From positions 1,302,001 to 1,366,000 of the forward strand of contig NZ_CP119758.1 in the NCBI RefSeq assembly GCF_029323795.1: DNA of 64,000 nt, read 5' to 3'. The first letter of the stretch is position 1; every line of letters starts with the position of its first letter. The position numbers were made by a program, and so were the translations under genes. The DNA is from Zobellia alginiliquefaciens (GTDB lineage: Bacteria; Bacteroidota; Bacteroidia; Flavobacteriales; Flavobacteriaceae). The notes beneath the pieces were generated by a model. That model did not search any database, was not told the DNA's origin, and saw only the letters and a program-made list of their open reading frames with translations. Positions 24,701 through 33,248 of the stretch are shown piece after piece.

Positions 24701-25878
24701 TTAAATATACTGGAACCAATGATCTTATTACAATTACCTATGTAAGTGATGACAAAGACCTTCTTGTTTCCGTAACCGATACGGGAAGGGGCATTCATGA
24801 TGATGATTTACCTCATATTTTTGAAAGGTTCTATCAATCCCGAAAAAGAGAGAGCATACATTCTACAGGTTCGGGCATAGGGCTCGCTTTTTCCAAAAAA
24901 TTGGTAGAAATGCATTATGGTTATCTGGAAGCTTTTAGTGAAATAGGGGTTGGCACAACTATAACCGTGCGTCTACCGGTGGTCAAAAAAGAATCTACGG
25001 ACGACCAGGCTTCCAAAGAAAATGCTATCATAACGGCCGAAAATGAGGTGTCAGATGCAGAAACTACGATAGCAAAGACTGAAGTTTCCAAAATTAAAAC
25101 AAGCGGTGACCACTCAGAAAATCTTATCTTTTATGTGGAGGATGTGCTAGATATGCGGCTCTACGTATCTAAAGTGCTTTCTAAATTCTTTAAGATCAAA
25201 ACATTTACCAACGGAAGGGAATGCCTAGATGCCATGGAAGACCAATGGCCAGATTTAGTCATAAGTGATATTCAAATGCCGGTCATGAACGGATTGGAAC
25301 TTTGCAAACGTATTAAGGCAGATATAAAAACAAGTCACATTCCGGTTATATTACTTACTGCGTTAGATGATATTGAAAATCAGATTCAAGGTATCAAAGA
25401 TGGTGCGGATGCCTACATTAAAAAACCTTTTGATGCCCGCCAGTTGGTAGCTCGCACGGAAGCTCTGCTGGAAAATAAAAAACGATTACGGGAACGTTTT
25501 AAAATAGGGATTCCACTTACCAAGGACAACAACCTCAACATTAGAAACGATAATGCGTTTCTTGAAAAGCTATATCATCTCATGGCCGAAAATCTAGATA
25601 ATCAAAATCTAGATATGGACCAATTTGCACGTCAATTGTACCTCAACCGAACGCATTTCTATCAAAAAGTAAAAGCCTTAACGGATAAAACTCCGTTTGA
25701 AATGCTGAAAATGTATCGATTAAAAAAGGCCGCGGAACTATTGGTACAACAACCAGACCTATCCGTCAACGAAGTCTACACTATGACGGGTTTTAAAAGT
25801 CGAACACATTTTAGCAAGCTCTTTAAAGAAATGTATCATACCACCCCAGGGAAATATGCTTCCCAGAAAAACGACTAA
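21757..25878 (+). CDS. hybrid two-component system sensor/regulator (HTCS)
   Basis: A 1373-residue one-protein two-component system. A signal peptide (residues 1-21) leads two seven-bladed periplasmic propellers made of Reg_prop repeats (about 25-715) and a Y_Y_Y domain (about 720-795). A membrane helix follows at about 805-830. The HisKA domain has NISHELKTPLN with His863, and the HATPase domain has DTGRGI and GSGIGLAF. The receiver has SDIQMPVMNG with Asp1171 and a KKPF Lys near 1223, and an AraC-type HTH ends the protein (about 1265-1373). HTCS proteins sense glycan oligosaccharides in the periplasm and activate nearby SusC genes. This one lies just upstream of the first SusC and is the natural PUL activator. 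Confidence 0.96.
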   Translation: MSKKLFSTLVCILCFLCLHAQESKLEFSQNYTIFDGLAHNGVTSILEDSRGYIWVGTFEGLNRYDGYEFKTFKNTLNNDLFVSNRIRSLKEDTKGNIWIGTDEGISLYDYNLEKFTNIYSNQLAKKGVKGPVVRDIAINESKKTILCATEKYGVLIFNEDYTLKEEYSPTAFYQNGAVDFSKSIAIDDNTYLYATSVGLLSLNLTDQQFTKLVPDEIDNSQSVLQIDDHTILATLRSGFAVLSYSKVGDTYKYSVVKNNILPSRNFNSSGFDHQNNIWLGTLNRGAVRINDITSLYKDSGPDYSLFELKNKQLRMSCFQATSNNKFWVGTFDKGIFRFDLKKNPFKDFKGKSPFEFGVSDRHLIQVAALDDHSVYLTKNQGGLALFNTEASKFEPLPFELQEKFTSRINSIYVDTNKRTWMKVAQEGYFMLNTGEETPTPIDTSSLPEFSEIESYKITEDKKGNIWLSTRIGVYKLSVSEKGAVTRIEALNDNPYFENFKITLARYIYADPEYDFIWVGTAEDGLFRVNIEGDPLLKDAKIKHLRIDKKEGGLPNNFVSAVIRSPDGCLWIGTEGAGICKVENSEKEPIFIPFSEKDGLSNNVVKSINIDNEGNLWIATNVGLNKFYPKEKKFRKFGKEDGLPFEDFWYASSYLKNGTLVLAGLEGFSYFKPESITDSELLPTLHFGDFKIFNKTVFPQDTVNKRVLLSERLHDGQKLKLRYDENVFTVEALSLHFASTENHFLKYRLLPVDQNWLQTTSDQRMINYNGLQPGTYSLEVAASNSIGEWTAPKTLNIVISPPFWKTPLAYILYALAFFLILGIVLYNIIKVQSLRYNIQLEQIEKDKVKEVNAAKLRFFANISHELKTPLNLIASPVKLLSERYKDNIDSQEKLNIVARQSKKIAQLIDQIHDFERVDANLMEMNYSRFYFDEFIASLVPDFHYLAYNSHKRLEVVSKNSNIVVSADRDKLEKVFNNLLSNAFKYTGTNDLITITYVSDDKDLLVSVTDTGRGIHDDDLPHIFERFYQSRKRESIHSTGSGIGLAFSKKLVEMHYGYLEAFSEIGVGTTITVRLPVVKKESTDDQASKENAIITAENEVSDAETTIAKTEVSKIKTSGDHSENLIFYVEDVLDMRLYVSKVLSKFFKIKTFTNGRECLDAMEDQWPDLVISDIQMPVMNGLELCKRIKADIKTSHIPVILLTALDDIENQIQGIKDGADAYIKKPFDARQLVARTEALLENKKRLRERFKIGIPLTKDNNLNIRNDNAFLEKLYHLMAENLDNQNLDMDQFARQLYLNRTHFYQKVKALTDKTPFEMLKMYRLKKAAELLVQQPDLSVNEVYTMTGFKSRTHFSKLFKEMYHTTPGKYASQKND

Positions 25879-26203
25879 GAAACATCCAGTTTTATTAAGT
25901 CAAAAAAACCTTCAATTCACATTCCGTAAAGAAAATGAGGTTATACCTAGTACAACTTCACTTCTCGCTTACGAAAGTCCATTCGACTTAGAATTCCTCC
26001 AGGTAACCGATAAATAAGGGTTTTACCGTCTCTCAACCATATCCTCAAAATCGGCATTATTAATTTCTGAATACATAATATTTACGCACGAATACATCGT
26101 TTTTAGTGCGAAAAATACCTTTGTCCCATGTCAATGTTAAAAAATTAACATTTTGACTTTTTACATTTTCTCTCAACTAAATTTTAATAACTCAACTCAA
26201 ACT
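25879..26203 (+). promoter_or_regulatory. promoter region of the first SusC gene, with inverted repeat and 5' hairpin
   Basis: The 325 bases before SusC hold no gene. A consensus -7 element TACCTTTG lies at 26116-26123. Just upstream is CGCAC-N16-GTGCG (26085-26110), whose arms are 21 bases apart, two helix turns, and which could bind the HTCS. A hairpin AATGTTAA-AAAA-TTAACATT (26133-26152) begins almost at the predicted transcription start and could stabilise the long PUL mRNA. The leader is about 74 bases. Confidence 0.6.
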
Positions 26204-29200
26204 ATGAAAAAAAACAGGCCTAAAATTCCACAGTGTTGGTTGTTTTCGCTTTGCGTTTTGACATTGCTAACTTGCAGTGCCACTTTTGCACAAACAACTG
26301 TTACCGGTACAGTAATCAGTACCCAAGATGGTATGCCACTGCCAGGAGCCAATGTTTTGGTAAAAGGTACTACTATAGGTATCGTTACTGATTTTGACGG
26401 TAATTATTCAATTGATGTGCCTTCTAGCTCGGATATTTTGATATTCAGCTACATTGGTTATAGCACACAAGAGACAGCTATTGATGGCAGAACAACCATA
26501 GATATTTCCTTAGATACGGATTCTGCAAAATTAGATGAAGTAGTCGTTATTGGTTATGGTACATCTACCAAACGAAAAATGGTAGGCGCCATAACCACTT
26601 TAGCACCTGAAAAATTAGAACAGACCCCTTTCAATAATGTGGGCGAAGCTTTACAGGGTCAGGTATCTGGTCTTATAGTTGAAAATAGTGGCGGTGCTCC
26701 TGGTAGTTCTCCCGCTATATCCATCCGTGGTGGTGGCTCGCCTTTATACGTAATTGATGGGGTTATTACAGAAGAACAGGATTTTAACACGATCAACTCC
26801 AATGATATAGAAAGTATCAGTTTTCTAAAAGATGCAGCGGCTACAGCGGTTTACGGATCTAGAGCTGGTAACGGTATTGTATTGGTAACTACAAAACGAG
26901 GAAAAGACGGAAAAATAAATGTCAACTACTCGTACAATTATCAAATGAGCCAACCCACCATATTGCCAGAAATGATGAATTCTTACGAATTTGCCCAGGT
27001 TCAAAACGCCGCAAGTGCCTATGAAGGTATACCTGTACCATATTCTCCCGAACAACTGGAGACTATAAGAACTCATGCCGATCTTGACACGTACCCTGAT
27101 AATAACTGGCCGGACTTAACGCTTAAAGAGTTTGCGCCCGAGCAACGCCATAACCTTTCTCTTTCCGGAGGTGATAAAAAGACCAACTATTTTGTTTCGA
27201 TGGGCTATATAGACGAAGGAAGTCTGCTAAAGGAAGATGTAGTCAACTATAACCGCTTCAACGTTAGAAGTAATGTTACTACTAAGTTTGAAAAAATAGG
27301 ACTTGAAGTTGGCGTTAACCTAAACTCAAGTATTGAAAACTACGAAGAGCCTTCTGCCGGAATGTACGGTGTATGGCGTGCCGTAAACCAAAATACGGAC
27401 CCACTTTACCGCGGCTACAACCTAGACGGCACTTTAGCTGGTGGCGGTAACGGCGATAATCCACTTGCGCTAACTGATAAAGATGCAGGCTACAATCAAA
27501 CAAGAGATAAATTCATTAATGCTCAATTAGATTTAAAATGGCAAGTACCTACTGTTGACGGTCTAAGACTAGGTGTAATGGCCAATTACCGAGATGGTGA
27601 TGGATGGGGCAAATTATGGGAATACAACGTGCCTCTGTACATGCAGGACGGATCGCTCACACCACAAACTCCTCCTGCATTAAGTGTAAACTCCTATTAC
27701 AGCAACAGACTTTATTTTGAATCTAGTGCCAACTATTCACGAACCTTTGGCATGCACGGTCTTGATGCTACGTTTGTCTATAACCAAACTACGAGTAACT
27801 ATGCCGATTTAGGTGCGTCCAGAAGAAATTATTTATCCGGTGCGGTAGACCAACTTTTTGCCGGCCCCGCAGTTGGAAAAGATAATGATGGTAGTGAGCG
27901 CGAGGCTGCCAATGCGGGTTATGTTTTTCGACTTAAATATGATTTTGATTACAAGTACATCATTGAGCTTAGCGGGCGTTACGATGGTAATGACAATTTT
28001 GCCCCTAAAAAAAGATGGGGCTTCTTCCCAGCCATGTCTTTTGCGTGGAACATTGCCGAGGAAAACTTCATGCAAAAGCTTAAGGATGATAACATTATCA
28101 ACTCATTAAAATTAAGAAGTTCTTACGGTAAAACCGGGGTTTCAGAAGGCGTAAATAGATTTGGATATATTCCTGTTTACAATTTAGAATCCGGAGTGTA
28201 CACCATTGGTAATTCTTTGGTAAACGGTTATTCGGAAGGTAATCTCGTAAACCCAGATGAACTTACTTGGTACAATAGGGAGTCGTTTAACTACGGACTT
28301 GATTTTTCCACTTTTGGCGATAAATTCAGTGGTACCCTAGAATACTTCTACTATCTCACCACAGGTTTTTTGGTAAGCCCTCAGAATGTCTACTCTCAGC
28401 CATTGGGAAAACCGCTACCACAAATCCGGTCAGGGTCTAAGCAGCGTAGAGCTGGTTACGAAGTTTCGTTGCGATACAAAGGAAGCATCAATGAATTCCG
28501 ATTCGGACTGGGAGGAAATGTCTCTTATTTTGATCAGTTGTGGGAACAATTGGATACTGAAGATGAGGCAACCCTAAACAATCCTTACACTAGGGAAACA
28601 CATAGAACCGACTACTGGGAAGGCGGTAAAATATTCGTAACGGACGGTCTTTATCAAAACGACCAGGAAATCTTGAACAATCCGCGATTATTAAGTTCCA
28701 CGGAAACCCAAAACGGTGATATTAGGTATGTAGATTCTAACGGAGACGGTAAAGTAGATGAACAAGATAAAAGATTAGTTGGCCTGCCTTCTCAACCGCA
28801 CCTTACCTATGGTATAGATTTTAACATGAGTTACAAAGGATGGTTTATGAACGGGCTCTTTCAAGGTGCCGGAAACCGCTATATTGGTTTTGACCGATTT
28901 ATAGCTGCGGAGGCAAAAAGGTTAACATACACTTATCAATTAGACTATTGGACTCCACAAAACACAGATGCCGAATATCCAAGACCGGTTACTTCGGTAG
29001 ACGTTAACGGAGGAAATAATGATATCGTCAGCAATCCTTCAGATTACTTTCTTAAAAATGCCAAATATTTTAGACTGAAAAATATTCAACTTGGATACGA
29101 CCTTAAAAAGACTTTTTTGGCGGACAACAACTGGATTTCCTCTTGTAAAATCTTTGCTAGCGGAACGAACATTTTCACTGTTTCACCGGTGAAAGACTAC

Positions 29201-29299
29201 TTTGATCCAGAGCAGGTACAAGGCAGCGACAACGGCACAAACAGCTACGGATACCCAGTACAGCGCACCTATTCATTTGGTATAAACCTCGGATTTTAA
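26204..29299 (+). CDS. susC: SusC-like TonB-dependent transporter (first pair)
   Basis: A 1031-residue outer-membrane glycan importer. The ATG at 26204 starts a clear signal peptide (MKKNRPKIPQCWLFSLCVL, cleaved near AQT); an upstream in-frame start lacks that form. A carboxypeptidase-like domain (about residues 30-115) ends in LDEVVVIGYGTSTKRK, and the plug carries SIRGGGSPLYVIDG. The barrel ends with SFGINLGF. The gene is followed after 13 bases by SusD, and the pair forms the glycan-uptake lid-and-barrel complex of the PUL. Confidence 0.95.
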   Translation: MKKNRPKIPQCWLFSLCVLTLLTCSATFAQTTVTGTVISTQDGMPLPGANVLVKGTTIGIVTDFDGNYSIDVPSSSDILIFSYIGYSTQETAIDGRTTIDISLDTDSAKLDEVVVIGYGTSTKRKMVGAITTLAPEKLEQTPFNNVGEALQGQVSGLIVENSGGAPGSSPAISIRGGGSPLYVIDGVITEEQDFNTINSNDIESISFLKDAAATAVYGSRAGNGIVLVTTKRGKDGKINVNYSYNYQMSQPTILPEMMNSYEFAQVQNAASAYEGIPVPYSPEQLETIRTHADLDTYPDNNWPDLTLKEFAPEQRHNLSLSGGDKKTNYFVSMGYIDEGSLLKEDVVNYNRFNVRSNVTTKFEKIGLEVGVNLNSSIENYEEPSAGMYGVWRAVNQNTDPLYRGYNLDGTLAGGGNGDNPLALTDKDAGYNQTRDKFINAQLDLKWQVPTVDGLRLGVMANYRDGDGWGKLWEYNVPLYMQDGSLTPQTPPALSVNSYYSNRLYFESSANYSRTFGMHGLDATFVYNQTTSNYADLGASRRNYLSGAVDQLFAGPAVGKDNDGSEREAANAGYVFRLKYDFDYKYIIELSGRYDGNDNFAPKKRWGFFPAMSFAWNIAEENFMQKLKDDNIINSLKLRSSYGKTGVSEGVNRFGYIPVYNLESGVYTIGNSLVNGYSEGNLVNPDELTWYNRESFNYGLDFSTFGDKFSGTLEYFYYLTTGFLVSPQNVYSQPLGKPLPQIRSGSKQRRAGYEVSLRYKGSINEFRFGLGGNVSYFDQLWEQLDTEDEATLNNPYTRETHRTDYWEGGKIFVTDGLYQNDQEILNNPRLLSSTETQNGDIRYVDSNGDGKVDEQDKRLVGLPSQPHLTYGIDFNMSYKGWFMNGLFQGAGNRYIGFDRFIAAEAKRLTYTYQLDYWTPQNTDAEYPRPVTSVDVNGGNNDIVSNPSDYFLKNAKYFRLKNIQLGYDLKKTFLADNNWISSCKIFASGTNIFTVSPVKDYFDPEQVQGSDNGTNSYGYPVQRTYSFGINLGF

Positions 29300-29312
29300 T
29301 TCTAAAAAACTA

Positions 29313-31121
29313 ATGATGAAGAACGTATATATAACCCTATTTTTTATTTCGGTCGGCCTCATGACATTCTCATGTAACGACGACCTTTTAGATACCGAAC
29401 CCCTAGATAAATACACTGAACAAGATATTTGGAGCGATGCTAACCTTGCCCAAGGTTTTATCTATAACACCTATAATTCTGTGTTACCAGAGTTATTGGT
29501 AAACCCAGCGGACCCTGACCCTAAAGGCGGTGGGGCCGGCAATGATGACTTTACGGACAACACCGTACTGGTTCAAGCCAATAAAGTTGCTTTAGACCTA
29601 ATCGACCCATTTTTTGATGCCGGTTGGGCCAAGAACAATTCCTACTACTGGTATGGTAACGCTCCTCTCGGTTTAAAAAATCCTATTAAAGAAAATTCTT
29701 TTGAAGTAATTAGAGATTGTAATCTGATCATTGAAAAGACAACAGCTTCTGAAGGGATTCCCGAGAATATCAAACCAGGATTAATAGCACAAGGCAAAAT
29801 GCTACGTGCGCTTATGTATTATTCAAAAGCGCGCTTGTTCGGCAAATATGTCATTGTTGATAGGGTTCTTACGCAAGAAGACGATTTAAAACTTCCTAGA
29901 ACAGAGACCATCAAAGAAACGTATGACTTTATCATTAAAGACTTGCAAGAGGCCGCGGCAGCCCTTCCTGTGGCCAGCAATGCTGAAGCAGGTGAACTTA
30001 CAAAAGGAGCCGCCTACGCCATGCTCGCAGAAATTGCCCTTCATGGAGCTGCCTATATAGAAAGTGGAAAACAAGACTATTATGATATTTCCAAAAAAGC
30101 AAGTGAAGACCTTTTTGCATTAGGTTATGGTTTAGATCCTAACTATGCCCAAATATTCAACAATTATGATAATGCTTTAAATTCCTCGGAAATTATCCTT
30201 GGTCTATATACCAATATTGATGCTACACTTTGTGTTTTAACCCCTATGCAGCGGATTGTTCCTAACATGGAAGTGGCAAAAACCGAAGGCACGCCCAAGC
30301 TGAACGAATCGTTTTTAGGGTGGACAACAGCAATGCCATCTGTAGATTTAGTAGATGATTATTTAGTAACCGATACAGACGGAATAGCTAAAAAATGGGA
30401 TGAAACATCGTACTATCAAGATTTTGAAAGCAATGGCGGATTTCTTTCGGATGCCATTTACAACGAGCATCGTGATGCGCGTTTCTTTGCATCCATCGTA
30501 CAGGACTCATCACTTCTTTTTACAAATACGGTAACCACTAGAATTGGCGGCAATATGCATTATGAGCAAAGTACCAAAGGTACAGGAGCCTCCACTATCT
30601 CAGGATACTTTATTAGAAAAGGTATTTACCCGGATATTGAGGGGTACAAGGCCGTTAACTTCACAAATTATCACCAAGTAATTACCAGATTGGGGCGTGC
30701 GTATTTAAATTATGCAGAAGTAATGCTACGTCTCAATGATGCGGAAACGGCAGTTGAGTACATTAATAAAACCAGGGTTCAACATGGTCAACTTCCTGAA
30801 CTGATGGCAGGCATGACCATAGACGAAGTTTGGGAATGGTATAAAATAGAGCGCCGTGTAGAATTGTTTTTTGAAAACGATAGGTATTGGTCACTTTTAA
30901 GGTGGGGAAAAGAAGCCGGAGGTGGTATCATCCCAGAGCTAAACAGTAAAGAGCATACGTATTTTGAGATATCTGAAGATGGCAAAGGGTTTGAGAACAA
31001 ACCGATAGTATTAAAGCCAAGCAATCAGAAAAAACGCTTTTCAACAAGACGTTACTTGTTTCCCGTACCTGAAAACGAGCGCATTCTTAATGAGAAATTA
31101 GACCAGAATCCAGGTTGGTAA
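29313..31121 (+). CDS. susD: SusD-like surface glycan-binding lipoprotein (first pair)
   Basis: A 602-residue RagB/SusD family lipoprotein. The lipobox is LMTFSC with Cys21, followed by NDDLLDTEPLDKYTEQDIW, the classical SusD N-terminus. The TPR-like fold shows ALMYYSKARLFG near residue 168. The C-terminal SusD segment is ERRVELFFENDRYWSLLRWG near residue 515, ending in LDQNPGW. It is bound to the outer membrane and closes over the SusC barrel. The family is long, but this one is within the usual range. Confidence 0.95.
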   Translation: MMKNVYITLFFISVGLMTFSCNDDLLDTEPLDKYTEQDIWSDANLAQGFIYNTYNSVLPELLVNPADPDPKGGGAGNDDFTDNTVLVQANKVALDLIDPFFDAGWAKNNSYYWYGNAPLGLKNPIKENSFEVIRDCNLIIEKTTASEGIPENIKPGLIAQGKMLRALMYYSKARLFGKYVIVDRVLTQEDDLKLPRTETIKETYDFIIKDLQEAAAALPVASNAEAGELTKGAAYAMLAEIALHGAAYIESGKQDYYDISKKASEDLFALGYGLDPNYAQIFNNYDNALNSSEIILGLYTNIDATLCVLTPMQRIVPNMEVAKTEGTPKLNESFLGWTTAMPSVDLVDDYLVTDTDGIAKKWDETSYYQDFESNGGFLSDAIYNEHRDARFFASIVQDSSLLFTNTVTTRIGGNMHYEQSTKGTGASTISGYFIRKGIYPDIEGYKAVNFTNYHQVITRLGRAYLNYAEVMLRLNDAETAVEYINKTRVQHGQLPELMAGMTIDEVWEWYKIERRVELFFENDRYWSLLRWGKEAGGGIIPELNSKEHTYFEISEDGKGFENKPIVLKPSNQKKRFSTRRYLFPVPENERILNEKLDQNPGW

Positions 31122-31149
31122 ATCAACGCCTAATACAAAACCACATACG

Positions 31150-31614
31150 ATGAAAAAATATATAAAATTACTAATGTTCTTGCTTGTAGGCACCTCAATG
31201 ACCTCATGCTTAAAATCAGATTTGGAGGAGCTTCCCGCATTTAGCGATGCCGAAATCACCAATTTTAGATTTGAATACCGGTGGATAGATGACAGCCAAG
31301 ACTACAACCGCCTTCAGGTGGTTCAATTGGATACCGAAACAAATATTGACTCAGAAAACCAAAAGGTTACCTGCACAATATCGGTACCCGATTCAAGTGG
31401 TGATTTTCCAGAAATAATCCGTACCCAGGTAAGCCTTTCAGATATTGTCGGTTATGCCGATATATCTACTGCGGCCACCTTGGCTCCTTCAAACGGAGCT
31501 CCTGCTCTTGGAGAGGTAGGGGATTTTAGCAGCAATAATCTAAACTACGAAGTTACCGCCGCAGATGGGACTAAAGTGATATGGAGTTTGACCATTGCAG
31601 AATTCAACAAATAA
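31150..31614 (+). CDS. small PUL lipoprotein (SusE-position, DUF5018-like C-terminus)
   Basis: A 154-residue lipoprotein with lipobox MTSC (Cys20). The C-terminal YEVTAADGTKVIWSLTIAEF resembles the DUF5018-type beta-sandwich found in Bacteroidota surface proteins. It follows SusD by 28 bases, where a SusE/F-like surface glycan-binding protein often sits. Binding of glycan is inferred from position only. Confidence 0.7.
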   Translation: MKKYIKLLMFLLVGTSMTSCLKSDLEELPAFSDAEITNFRFEYRWIDDSQDYNRLQVVQLDTETNIDSENQKVTCTISVPDSSGDFPEIIRTQVSLSDIVGYADISTAATLAPSNGAPALGEVGDFSSNNLNYEVTAADGTKVIWSLTIAEFNK

Positions 31615-31691
31615 AACTTAAATGGAATAGCTAACTTACTGCAATAGTTCAACCTACCGGTGAACATCAACTTAACTTAATACCTATTCTC

Positions 31692-33248
31692 ATGATAACT
31701 TATGCCATACAAACCTTAGAATTTATTTTAAAATTCAGTCTTGTTGGTCTGCTTACGCTTACCTCAAACCCAACGGATAAAGAAAAAGATAGTAAGGCCG
31801 AACGTCCCAATATTTTATTCTGCATTGCCGATGACGCCTCAATGAAAAGTTTTGGCGCCTATGGTGATACGTTTGTAAACACCCCTTCCATTGACCGTTT
31901 GGCCAAAGAAGGTGTGGTATTTGAAAATGCGTACAACGGAAATCCTAAATGTTCACCGGCACGTGCCTGTATTTTAACGGGCAAGTACAGCTGGCAATTA
32001 AAAGAAGCGGCCGACCATAACGGTCGCTTTCCTTTGGAATTCAAGTCCTACCCACAATTATTGGAGCAAAAAGGTTATCGCGTAGGCTATACTGGTAAAG
32101 GCTGGGGACCTGGTGTTTACGACACCAAAGATAATCCTGCAGGGCCGCAACATAACGCCATCAAACTAGAACCGCCTTACAAAGGAATTACGGATGTAGA
32201 CTATGCCGCAAATTTTGAGGCATTTTTAGAAGAAGGCGCCAAGGATGCTCCCTTCTGCTTTTGGTTAGGAACCAAAGAGCCACATCGATTTTACGAATTG
32301 GATTCTTGGAAAAAAGCAGGACGCAGGCTAGAAGAAGCGAATGTTCCGCCCTTCTACCCAGATAATGAAGTGGTACGTGGCGATTTGTTGGACTATGCCA
32401 ACGAAGTAGAATGGTTTGACACCCATGTGGGCAAGGCCATAAAAACATTGGAAAAAAAGGGGCTGTTAGAAAACACCTTGGTGGTTATTACCTCAGATCA
32501 CGGTATGCCTTTCCCAAGGGTAAAAGGTCAGATTTACGAAGAAGGTTTTCATATACCCTTAATTGCCTATTGGAAAGGGAAAATCATCTCCGGTCGTACG
32601 GTGAGCGATTTTGTAAGCTTCTCGGATTTGGCGCCAACATTTATGGAGGTCGCAGGTGAAGCTCCACATCTGCAAATGACAGGTAGGAGCATTAAAAAAC
32701 AACTTTTTGCTTCTCAGTCGGGTCGAATTGACGCAGCTCGTGATCACGTACTTCTAGGAAAGGAACGGCATGATCTGGGCCGATCTAACGAAGATGGCAC
32801 CGATTTGGCATATCCTGTAAGAGCCATAAAAAACGACTCTCTTTTATACGTTCACAATATAAAACCAGAAAGATGGCCTATTGGCAATCCTGAATATGGT
32901 TTCATGAATACCGATGGTTCTCCAACAAAAAGCTACCTCACAAACTTAAAACCCGAAGATGAAGAGTATCATTATTTTGAGATGAATTTTGATAAGAAAC
33001 CGGAACATGAACTTTACAACATTCAAAAAGACCCACATTGCATCAACAATTTAGCAGAAAAACCTCAATACGAACCTGTAATTAAAAAACTTCGCACCCA
33101 GATGGAAACCGAGCTCATTGCTCAAGGCGACCCCAGAACACTGGGCAAGGGAGAGATATTTGACAATTACATCTATTACGGCAAAAGACTGGATTACAAA
33201 ACCGGTAAACGCCTGCCTCCATTAAAATATACAAAAAAGACCCACTAA
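31692..33248 (+). CDS. S1-family sulfatase 1
   Basis: A 518-residue formylglycine-dependent arylsulfatase-type enzyme. An N-terminal hydrophobic stretch may be a signal peptide, and PNILFCIADDASMKSFGAYG starts the catalytic domain. The activation motif is CSPAR (Cys87), converted to formylglycine by an FGE or anSME encoded elsewhere. The metal-binding motif SDHGMPFPR lies near residue 262. It removes sulfate esters from glycans, probably in the periplasm. Its stop is directly followed by the next sulfatase start with no gap. Confidence 0.95.
   Translation: MITYAIQTLEFILKFSLVGLLTLTSNPTDKEKDSKAERPNILFCIADDASMKSFGAYGDTFVNTPSIDRLAKEGVVFENAYNGNPKCSPARACILTGKYSWQLKEAADHNGRFPLEFKSYPQLLEQKGYRVGYTGKGWGPGVYDTKDNPAGPQHNAIKLEPPYKGITDVDYAANFEAFLEEGAKDAPFCFWLGTKEPHRFYELDSWKKAGRRLEEANVPPFYPDNEVVRGDLLDYANEVEWFDTHVGKAIKTLEKKGLLENTLVVITSDHGMPFPRVKGQIYEEGFHIPLIAYWKGKIISGRTVSDFVSFSDLAPTFMEVAGEAPHLQMTGRSIKKQLFASQSGRIDAARDHVLLGKERHDLGRSNEDGTDLAYPVRAIKNDSLLYVHNIKPERWPIGNPEYGFMNTDGSPTKSYLTNLKPEDEEYHYFEMNFDKKPEHELYNIQKDPHCINNLAEKPQYEPVIKKLRTQMETELIAQGDPRTLGKGEIFDNYIYYGKRLDYKTGKRLPPLKYTKKTH

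Noticed and set aside
26085-26110. CRISPR or mobile-element reading of the repeats before the SusC genes
   Set aside because: Only one or two short copies each, without spacers, terminal repeats or transposase genes; regulatory sites explain them better.
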